Below are positions 1 to 4,984 of a stretch of DNA of 5,175 nt, one piece after another (positions within the stretch are counted from its first letter, which is position 1; the number at the start of each line of letters is the position of its first letter). Source of the DNA: an uncultured bacterium (GTDB lineage: Bacteria; Cyanobacteriota; Vampirovibrionia; Gastranaerophilales; Gastranaerophilaceae); NCBI GenBank assembly GCA_900555175.1, contig USJT01000104.1, positions 1-5,175 of the forward strand, in the 5' to 3' direction. The translations under genes were made by a program, and so were the position numbers. The notes beneath the pieces are model-generated. The model was not told the DNA's origin. It did not search any database and was given only the letters and a program-made list of their open reading frames with translations.

Positions 1-836
1 ATGTTTTCTTTCAAAAGCTTTATACCGGTTTCTTTAATCTTGTAAGTTTCCAAAATAATTTGAACAAGCTCTACAAGTTCTTCATTTGATTTTTTCATAT
101 TTAATAATGCTACTTGTTGCTTTTCTGTTATTTCCCCAAATGTTCCGTTTAGAAGAAAGTTAATAATATTTGATTCTGCAACTATCGGAACTTTCAAATC
201 GTGAGTTAAAGTTGCGACAAAATCTTCTTTTAGTGTTTCGATTTCTCTTTCTGTTGTTACATCTTTTATTAATATTACAAATCTTTTTTTATCATCATCA
301 AGCGACAATTTTATTGAGTGCATCACAAAATTGTTTGTTGGTGTATGTTTTATAAATACATCTTTATTTTTTAAGCGTTCAATCGGGGTATCATCACTTA
401 TTTGAATGTAATCAAAAATATTTGTCCCTATAATTTCAGGGCCTTTGGCTCCAAACCATTCGCTAACTTGAGGGGTTACTCTTAATATATTATGTTTATC
501 ATTAATAATTAAAATCCCGTCGGAAAGGGAGTTTATCACAGATTCCAACAATTTGTTCTGGCGCATCAATTCTGATTGGTATTCAACAATCATTTTTTCT
601 CTGTCGTTAAGAGTTTCTACCATACGGTTGATACTGTCTGTAACGTTTTGGTATGTCGGATGATTTATCTCCTCAATTTTAGTTGAAAGATTTCCGTATC
701 TTACCGAATTAACCGTATTTGTAACCATTCCTAAATAATCATTAATTTTTGACCATCTTTTGTTTGTTTGTCTTGTAATTAAAAAAAGTATAATAAATAC
801 AAGAATAATACTTAAATTTAATAAATACCAGAGCAT
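1..836 (-). CDS. Sensor histidine kinase, N-terminal part (TM-PAS-HisKA), cut by left edge
   Basis: This is the sensor half of a two-component system: a membrane-anchored kinase that autophosphorylates on His and passes phosphate to a response regulator. Reading leftward from ATG 836-834, 278 codons stay open to the window edge. Residues 2-20 form one hydrophobic membrane segment. Residues 22-90 are a polar HAMP-like/coiled linker, and about 95-195 are a PAS domain (NSLSDGILIIND start, VILIKDVTTERE end). The HisKA dimerisation helix follows, with H-box FVATLTHDLKVPI and phospho-acceptor His212 (bases 201-203). The HATPase_c domain would lie beyond the left edge. There is no periplasmic sensor loop, so the signal is probably sensed in the cytoplasm or membrane, as in PhoR-like kinases. 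The start is supported by AAGGA seven bases upstream. H+4 is Val216 rather than the usual Thr/Asn. Ligand and partner are unknown; the regulator may lie downstream, outside the window. Confidence 0.9.
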   Translation of the reverse strand, partial: MLWYLLNLSIILVFIILFLITRQTNKRWSKINDYLGMVTNTVNSVRYGNLSTKIEEINHPTYQNVTDSINRMVETLNDREKMIVEYQSELMRQNKLLESVINSLSDGILIINDKHNILRVTPQVSEWFGAKGPEIIGTNIFDYIQISDDTPIERLKNKDVFIKHTPTNNFVMHSIKLSLDDDKKRFVILIKDVTTEREIETLKEDFVATLTHDLKVPIVAESNIINFLLNGTFGEITEKQQVALLNMKKSNEELVELVQIILETYKIKETGIKLLKEN

Positions 837-881
837 TTGTTGTTCCTTCTTTTTTATGATACAATTATAGCAGATAAGGGG
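837..881 (+). promoter_or_regulatory. Candidate rightward promoter of the phosphatase-TPR-lysC operon
   Basis: A weak sigma-70-like pair is visible: TTGTTG at 837-842 (3/6), a 17-base spacer, and TACAAT at 860-865 (5/6). An alternative -10 is TATGAT at 855-860. The SD-like AAGGGG at 876-881 lies ten bases before ATG 892. The -10 overlaps the leftward kinase -10 (864-869), so the two polymerases could not bind together. The assignment rests on the absence of any other promoter room before the operon. Confidence 0.4.
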
Positions 882-892
882 CGTTTTGTATA
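837..892 (-). promoter_or_regulatory. Leftward promoter and RBS of the histidine kinase
   Basis: On the minus strand a perfect TATAAT (plus-strand 864-869) is preceded by TGC, making an extended -10 (TGnTATAAT). A 4/6 -35 match, TATACA, lies at 887-892 with a 17-base spacer. Transcription would start near 857, giving a leader of about 20 bases that holds the SD AAGGA seven bases before ATG 836. This is seen by pattern only, but the extended -10 is the best promoter element in this intergenic region. Confidence 0.65.
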
Positions 893-1374
893 TGGGAAAA
901 TTGAAATTACCAAAAACAATAAAAATGGTTATAACTGATTTTGATGGAGTAGTTACTGATAATTGCGTATATATCAGTGATGATTTTTCTATGTCAAGAC
1001 GTTTGAATTTTAAAGATATTATGGCGTTTTCTCTGTTGAAGAAAAATAATTATATGATTGGTATAATTTCAGGGGAGAAAAATGCTGCGATAGAAACTCT
1101 TGCTCAAAAGTTTAAAGTTGATGAGGTTCACCAAAATATAAGAATTAAAATTGATGTTTTGAAAGGTATTATAGAAAAATATAATCTATCTCAGGAAGAA
1201 TATTTATATATTGGTGATGATGTTAATGACGTTGCGTGTTTAGAGTTTGCAAAATATAAAATAACGGTTCCGCATGCAGTTGAAAAGGTAAAATCCGTAA
1301 AAGATATTCAAGTTACGGAAAGTACTGCAGGAAACGGAGCTTTTAGAGAGGTGGCAGATTGTCTGATTGGTTAA
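892..1374 (+). CDS. KdsC-like HAD phosphatase (nulosonic acid 8/9-phosphate type)
   Basis: This is a 160-residue cytoplasmic HAD-superfamily phosphatase of the capless KdsC group, whose members remove phosphate from KDO-8-phosphate or related nine-carbon sugar phosphates. All four HAD motifs are present: DFDGVVTD (nucleophile Asp16, acid/base Asp18), IISG (Ser60), Lys86 in QNIRIK, and IGDDVND (Asp109, Asp110, Asp113). The C-terminal AGNGAFREVADCL matches the GxGAxREVxDxL end of KdsC and of the phosphatase domain fused to some CMP-sialate synthetases. DFDGVVTDN and ISGEKN look slightly closer to the latter, so the substrate is open. The DGxGI segment usual after motif I is replaced by KDIMAF (41-46). 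ATG 892 is preferred; TTG 886 in the same frame would add two residues but sits only four bases from AAGGGG. The gene overlaps the next one by 16 bases. The lack of kdsA/kdsB or neuA neighbours leaves the pathway unproven. Confidence 0.85.
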   Translation: MGKLKLPKTIKMVITDFDGVVTDNCVYISDDFSMSRRLNFKDIMAFSLLKKNNYMIGIISGEKNAAIETLAQKFKVDEVHQNIRIKIDVLKGIIEKYNLSQEEYLYIGDDVNDVACLEFAKYKITVPHAVEKVKSVKDIQVTESTAGNGAFREVADCLIG

Positions 1375-2852
1375 AAACAATTTACGAAAAAGTAAAATAT
1401 TTGAACAGTTCTATTGATCGTTTTAAAAAAGAGACGGTTATTCAGTCTTTGCCATCATACACTTATGTAAACAGAGCAAAAGTTTTTATTGAAAAAAATG
1501 AGTATGAAAAAGCTAAAAATATATTATTAGAAGCTTTGGAATTGCCTCAGAAAGATCCGCTTGTATATAAATATCTCGGTTCGGTGTATGAAAGATTGGG
1601 CGAATTTGATAAGGGGGTTGAAGCTTATCAAACATCTGCTGATTTAAATCCGCAAGATAAATTAATTTGGCAAAGGCTTGGGTTTGCCTTGATGTCTGTA
1701 AAAAAATATGAGAATGCGGAAAAATCATTTGAAAATGCAAATAAAGTTCAGGCAGGCAACAGTGATACTTTCACAGGCTGGGGCATGGCTTTAATGAAAA
1801 TGAAAAAATACGGCGAGGCTCATGAAAAATTTGCAGAGGCTTCAAAACTCAATAAGTATAATTTTACTGCAATGTTTTTGTGTGCGGTAATGGAAATTAA
1901 ATTGGAAATGTATGACAAAGCAGAAATGAAGCTTACGTTTTTGGCAAATGTTTGCCCGAATGCCAATAATACTTTTGAATTTGCAAGATTGAAGTCTATA
2001 AAAAACGATTTGGACGGAGCTATTCATTACGCAAAAAAATCAATAGATTTGAACGAAAAAATGCTTCCTGCTTATATTTTGCTTGGTGAAATTTATACAA
2101 AGAAATTCGATTATGAAAATGCTCAGAAATATTTTTCTGAAGCTGAAGAAAAAAATCTTGATAACACCATGCTTTATCTTGAATGGGGAAAATCCTTGGG
2201 AAAATTTGGTAAATATGACGAAGCAAAAGCAAAATTGTTAAAATCATTGGAAATGGATTCTGAAAATATGGAAGCTGCTGCGTTTTTAGGCTTGTGCTGT
2301 GTTTCAAGAAAAGAGTTTGATGAAGCAAAACCTTTGTTACAAAAGGTTATGGAGAAAGAACCTGAAAACAAAGAAGTAAAGCAAGCTTTGGCAATCATAG
2401 ATTATGAGGACGGAGATACGCAAAAGGCAATGGAGTTATTTAGAGAAGATGATGAAAATTCCGTAAATGCCTATTATCTTGCAAAATGCTATGAACGTCT
2501 TGGAAATGATACAAAAGTTAAAGATTATTATGAAACTGCAATAAGGGTAAATCCTGTTTATATAGATGCTTTTCTTTCTTATTCCCGCTATTTGATTAGC
2601 CGTGAGGAATATGCAGAGGCTCAACGAAAACTCCGTAAAGCTTTGAAGGCAGACGGTGAAAATGTTGAATTATTAAATTTGATGTTTTATGTAAGTTACC
2701 TACTTGTCAAAAATAACGTTTATGAATATAATGTAAAAGAAACACTTTCAGTAGCAGACAAAATCGAAAAAATAGATCCGAATTTGTTTGAATACCCTGA
2801 GCAAAAGCTTGAATTGGAAAAGCTTTTGACAAATTTGACAGAAAGAAATTAA
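1359..2852 (+). CDS. Tetratricopeptide (TPR) repeat protein
   Basis: This 497-residue protein is built almost entirely of 34-residue TPR units. I can phase repeats at about 33-66, 67-100, 101-134, 135-168, 169-202, 204-235, 236-269, 270-303, 304-337, 338-367 (short), 368-401 and 402-435, with a degenerate helical tail to 497. Typical units show LGxxYxxxGxxxxAxxxYxxAxxLNP (e.g. 73-98). There is no signal peptide, membrane segment or catalytic domain, so it should be a cytoplasmic protein-binding superhelix; its partner cannot be read from sequence. The start is TTG at 1359, since the first in-frame ATG is around residue 112, inside the repeats. The TTG is preceded by GAGAGG (1346-1351) seven bases away. 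The start lies inside the end of the phosphatase gene, which suggests translational coupling; the stop is two bases before lysC. Such proteins serve in assembly, envelope or regulatory complexes; no specific role is claimed. Confidence 0.9.
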   Translation: MSDWLKTIYEKVKYLNSSIDRFKKETVIQSLPSYTYVNRAKVFIEKNEYEKAKNILLEALELPQKDPLVYKYLGSVYERLGEFDKGVEAYQTSADLNPQDKLIWQRLGFALMSVKKYENAEKSFENANKVQAGNSDTFTGWGMALMKMKKYGEAHEKFAEASKLNKYNFTAMFLCAVMEIKLEMYDKAEMKLTFLANVCPNANNTFEFARLKSIKNDLDGAIHYAKKSIDLNEKMLPAYILLGEIYTKKFDYENAQKYFSEAEEKNLDNTMLYLEWGKSLGKFGKYDEAKAKLLKSLEMDSENMEAAAFLGLCCVSRKEFDEAKPLLQKVMEKEPENKEVKQALAIIDYEDGDTQKAMELFREDDENSVNAYYLAKCYERLGNDTKVKDYYETAIRVNPVYIDAFLSYSRYLISREEYAEAQRKLRKALKADGENVELLNLMFYVSYLLVKNNVYEYNVKETLSVADKIEKIDPNLFEYPEQKLELEKLLTNLTERN

Positions 2853-2854
2853 AT

Positions 2855-4135
2855 TTGAGAAAAATTATTGTTCAAAAATTCGGCGGTACATCAGTTGCCG
2901 ATACGGATAAAATTAAAAATGTCGCAAAGACGGTGATTAGGGAAAAAGAAAATGGTAACGATGTAGTTGTCGTAGTTTCTGCTATGGGACATACAACGGA
3001 TTACCTTGTAAAAATGGCAAAAGATTTAAGCCCTAATCCTTCTGCAAGAGAAATGGACATGCTTTTATCAACAGGTGAATGCGTTTCTATTGCTCTTTTG
3101 ACTATGGCTATTCAGGCGCAAGGATATGACGCTGTTAGTTTTAATGCTATGCAAATTGGTATTATGACAGAAAATGTTCATTCCAAAGCGCGTATTATTG
3201 ATATTAAAACAGATAAATTAAAAAAGAATTTAAAAGAAGGCAAAATTATAGTAGTTGCCGGATTTCAAGGTGTAACAGAAGACGGTGAAATAACAACTCT
3301 CGGCCGTGGCGGTTCTGATACTTCTGCTGTTGCTCTTGCAGCTGCTTTGAATGCTGAGAGATGCGATATTTATACAGATGTTGAAGGCGTTTATACAACA
3401 GATCCAAGAGTTGTTCCGAATGCTTCAAAACTTAAAGAAATATCTTATGAAGAAATGTTGGAGCTTGCTCATGCTGGCGCAAATGTTCTTCACCCAAGAA
3501 GTGTTGAAACAGCAAAGCTTTACAATGTTCCAATGCGTGTAAGAAGCAGTTTCAAACTTGATAATTTAGGTACTTTAATCTTAGGAGTTGACAAAATGGA
3601 AATAAACAAACCTGTTGCAGGTGTTGCAGAAGATTTGTCCCAAGCAAGAATTGTTGTTTGTGATGTTCCGGATAAACCCGGTGTCGCTGCAAAACTTTTC
3701 AGCAAGCTTGCTAAAGAAAATATTTCAGTCGACATGATTATTCAATCTTATGCAAGAAAAGTTTCAAATACAAATGATATAGCGTTCACTGTTGATGCTG
3801 TTGACTTGCCAAAAACAGTTGAGGCATTAAATTCTTTAAAGAAAGAAATTAACGCAAACGGTGAAATTCAGGTTGATGAAAATATCGCAAAAGTATCTAT
3901 TGTAGGTGCAGGCATGATTGATAGACCGGGTGTTGCATCAACCATGTTTGAAACATTGGCAGAGCAAAATATTAATATTAGAATGATTTCGACAAGTGAA
4001 ATCAAGATAAGCTGTCTTGTTGATAAAGCAGATGCTCAACGTGCAGTAAGAGCTTTACACAAAGTTTTTGGCTTAGAAAGCGATGAAATTGCAGAAGTAA
4101 AGGAGATTCATATGTCAAAAGTAGAAAAAAAGTAG
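2855..4135 (+). CDS. lysC: Aspartate kinase (lysine-sensitive type, two ACT domains)
   Basis: Aspartate kinase (EC 2.7.2.4) phosphorylates L-aspartate with ATP, the committed first step towards lysine/diaminopimelate, threonine and methionine. At 426 residues it matches the monofunctional α-subunit family (Bacillus LysC, Corynebacterium Ask). The kinase domain (3-235) shows KFGGTS (8-13), STGE (72-75), GRGGSDTSA (150-158) and TDVEGVYTTDPR (174-185). Two ACT domains follow, about 263-335 (DKPGV) and 346-408 (DRPGV, MISTSEIKIS), and bind the feedback amino acid(s). The start is TTG 2855, because the first internal ATG falls after the KFGGTS motif. No good SD is seen, and the TPR stop is two bases upstream, so coupled translation is likely. 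No homoserine dehydrogenase domain is fused. An internal SD and ATG at residue 248 could make a β subunit. After the usual end (FGL, 405-407) comes a charged tail ending at a slippery A-run. A terminator follows at 4199-4230. Confidence 0.96.
   Translation: MRKIIVQKFGGTSVADTDKIKNVAKTVIREKENGNDVVVVVSAMGHTTDYLVKMAKDLSPNPSAREMDMLLSTGECVSIALLTMAIQAQGYDAVSFNAMQIGIMTENVHSKARIIDIKTDKLKKNLKEGKIIVVAGFQGVTEDGEITTLGRGGSDTSAVALAAALNAERCDIYTDVEGVYTTDPRVVPNASKLKEISYEEMLELAHAGANVLHPRSVETAKLYNVPMRVRSSFKLDNLGTLILGVDKMEINKPVAGVAEDLSQARIVVCDVPDKPGVAAKLFSKLAKENISVDMIIQSYARKVSNTNDIAFTVDAVDLPKTVEALNSLKKEINANGEIQVDENIAKVSIVGAGMIDRPGVASTMFETLAEQNINIRMISTSEIKISCLVDKADAQRAVRALHKVFGLESDEIAEVKEIHMSKVEKK
3583..3598 (+). 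promoter_or_regulatory. Internal RBS and ATG for a possible aspartate kinase β subunit
   Basis: Within lysC, AGGAG (3583-3587) stands eight bases before an in-frame ATG (3596-3598, Met248). Translation from there would yield a 179-residue protein (3596-4135) holding only the two ACT domains. This is the arrangement known for Bacillus subtilis aspartokinase II and Corynebacterium glutamicum Ask, where an internal start yields the regulatory β subunit of an α2β2 enzyme. The SD and ATG are seen directly; use of the start is inferred from the family. Confidence 0.6.
4126..4132 (+). other. Slippery A AAA AAG before the lysC stop (possible -1 frameshift site)
   Basis: The last lysC sense codons are GAA AAA AAG followed directly by TAG 4133-4135. 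The A AAA AAG heptamer is in the correct phase for -1 slippage. In the -1 frame the reading continues through VEEVKGDLPNI and stops at TAA 4165-4167, giving 437 instead of 426 residues. An SD-like AGGAG lies at 4101-4105, 20 bases upstream (farther than in dnaX), and only a weak 4-bp hairpin (4146-4149 with 4155-4158) lies downstream. A simple base loss from a run of eight As would explain the sequence equally well. Confidence 0.3.
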
Positions 4136-4198
4136 AAGAAGTAAAAGGCGATTTGCCTAATATATAAATATAATAACGTATAAAAATTTGCTTAAAAA

Positions 4199-4230
4199 CA
4201 GCGTAATCTCAAAGGTTTACGCTGTTTTTT
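4199..4230 (+). terminator. Intrinsic terminator of the phosphatase-TPR-lysC operon
   Basis: CAGCGTAA (4199-4206) pairs perfectly with TTACGCTG (4217-4224) around a 10-base loop, followed by six Ts (4225-4230). A-run 4194-4198 can extend the stem against the T-run, a feature of bidirectional terminators. It lies 63 bases after the lysC stop. Confidence 0.9.
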
Positions 4231-4241
4231 AGTAAAAAGCA

Positions 4242-4275
4242 TGGCACTTATTTATATTAAATAAGTGTCATTTTT
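4242..4275 (+). terminator. Second hairpin with T-run, tandem back-up terminator
   Basis: Bases 4242-4254 pair with 4258-4270 in a 13-bp stem with one G·U pair (4244/4268) and a 3-base loop TAT. Five Ts (4271-4275) follow. An A-run (4234-4238) on the other side would give a T-run on the minus strand, so it may work in both directions. The stem is AT-rich, so it is probably weaker than the terminator at 4199. Confidence 0.65.
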
Positions 4276-4466
4276 ACAATTACCCATGCTTCTAATATTA
4301 AAAATAAATATAAAAGCATCAAATTTTATAAAAAAATAGCATGGCTTTATAATAAAAAACAAAAAACTTTTTAAAAAATAAGAATAAGTGTACATTTTAT
4401 ACTTTATCTAAAAACCTTGACTTATCAATGGTTCTGGACTTGCTTAACAAAAGTTTATCATAGGGG
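4276..4466. other. Very AT-rich non-coding spacer with short dispersed repeats
   Basis: No ORF with a credible start, RNA gene or promoter was found here. The stretch holds A- and T-runs and partial copies of sequence from the hairpin to its left. CCATGCTT (4284-4291) is an inverted match to AAGCATGG (4237-4244). AGCATGGC recurs at 4338-4345, exactly 100 bases after 4238-4245. AATAAGTGT followed by CATTTT recurs at 4383-4398 after 4260-4274. It may be a decayed duplication of intergenic DNA. Confidence 0.5.
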
Positions 4467-4495
4467 TTGACAAATTATCTTTTATAGTTTATATT
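4467..4495 (+). promoter_or_regulatory. Near-consensus sigma-70 promoter of the small orphan gene
   Basis: A perfect -35 TTGACA (4467-4472), a 17-base spacer and TATATT (4490-4495, 5/6) make this the best promoter in the window. Transcription would begin near 4502, leaving a leader of about 57 bases before ATG 4559. The palindrome at 4510-4528 would lie just after the start site. Confidence 0.8.
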
Positions 4496-4497
4496 AA

Positions 4498-4528
4498 AAG
4501 TGTTAAATGAAGTGTTAATTGAACACTT
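4498..4528. promoter_or_regulatory. Operator-like AAGTGTT repeat and palindrome at the transcription start
   Basis: AAGTGTT occurs at 4498-4504 and again at 4510-4516. The second copy forms a perfect 7-bp inverted repeat with AACACTT at 4522-4528 (5-base spacer AATTG). It overlaps or immediately follows the predicted start site, where repressors usually act; in RNA it would instead be a small hairpin 18 bases before the SD. I cannot assign a regulator family. Confidence 0.45.
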
Positions 4529-4558
4529 AATAACAAGACCTCAGAGAGGAGGACAAAA

Positions 4559-4849
4559 ATGATAACAATTAATCCGGTAAAATTTAATACAGTAAAACCA
4601 ATCTCTTTCGGAGAAGGTAATAATCTTAATAACATAACTCCAAGTTTAGCGATTTTATCGCTACAAAACCCAAATGCGAAAATCAACTTCGAGAATGATT
4701 TGAATCGTACTCAAAGAGCTGATATGGTTCAAAATCCGAATATGCTTAACGCTTTAGGCGCAAAGCTTCGCAAGACTTATAATATACTATTTTCACCTGA
4801 CTATGACAGAGCAAGCAAAAGTCCAAAACATATTTCTTTCTTAGGATAG
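4559..4849 (+). CDS. Small protein of unknown function (96 residues)
   Basis: I do not recognise this gene. It looks real: a near-consensus promoter, an AGGAGG SD (4547-4552) six bases before ATG, and its own transcription unit isolated by two terminators on the left. The product has no signal peptide, membrane segment, Cys or known catalytic motif. It is rich in Asn (about one residue in seven), with a basic stretch at 69-72 (KLRK). The N-terminus ITINPVKFNTVKPISFG and the C-terminus HISFLG both carry an ISF-G element. From memory, many short orphan proteins of Gastranaerophilales begin with a similar I-x-P-x-x-F...FG pattern; that is a weak recollection. No clear terminator follows, so read-through into the rhodanese gene 135 bases downstream is possible. 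It could be a regulatory or surface-associated small protein; no function is claimed. Confidence 0.75.
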   Translation: MITINPVKFNTVKPISFGEGNNLNNITPSLAILSLQNPNAKINFENDLNRTQRADMVQNPNMLNALGAKLRKTYNILFSPDYDRASKSPKHISFLG

Positions 4850-4944
4850 TTTGAGCCGAGTCTGCTCTTGTCAATTACCCCAACCCCATTAAAACTTGCT
4901 TCATAGAATATAACCATGTTGCTAAGTAATTATTTTATAAACTG

Positions 4945-4980
4945 AATTATCCTTTCTGTATAAAAGCAGAAAGGATAATT
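4945..4980 (+). promoter_or_regulatory. Perfect 14-bp hairpin covering the RBS of the rhodanese gene
   Basis: Bases 4945-4958 are exactly complementary to 4967-4980 with an 8-base loop (TATAAAAG). The right arm contains the SD AAGGA (4971-4975, nine bases before ATG 4985), so the folded leader would hide the ribosome site. No T-run follows the stem, which argues against a normal terminator. It could be a translational switch, an RNA-stability hairpin, or a DNA palindrome bound by a protein. Confidence 0.6.
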
Positions 4981-4984
4981 TATT

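Noticed and set aside
170..355. Plus-strand 61-codon ORF inside the histidine kinase
   Set aside because: Antisense shadow of the PAS/HisKA coding region, made of low-complexity Leu/Phe runs, with no RBS or domain.
886..891. TTG 886 as start of the phosphatase
   Set aside because: Possible, but only four bases follow AAGGGG, while ATG 892 has ten; it would only add two residues with no conserved role.
2020..2328. Minus-strand ORFs within the TPR gene (also 1513-1740, 1842-2027, 2174-2398, 2436-2624)
   Set aside because: All lie opposite clear 34-residue TPR repeats; their sequence is the antisense of those repeats and none has an RBS.
3246..3735. Small ORFs in other frames of lysC
   Set aside because: They overlap conserved kinase and ACT motifs and have no credible starts.
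4417..4445. TTGACT at 4417-4422 as another -35 box
   Set aside because: The 17-base spacing leads to TTGCTT, not a -10; the TTGACA at 4467 is far better.
4489..4686. Minus-strand 65-codon ORF opposite the small gene
   Set aside because: It covers the promoter, operator and SD of the well-supported plus-strand gene and is Leu/Val-rich antisense.
4853..4864. Short GAGC/GCTC hairpin after the small gene as a terminator
   Set aside because: Only four base pairs and no T-run, so it is not supported as a terminator.
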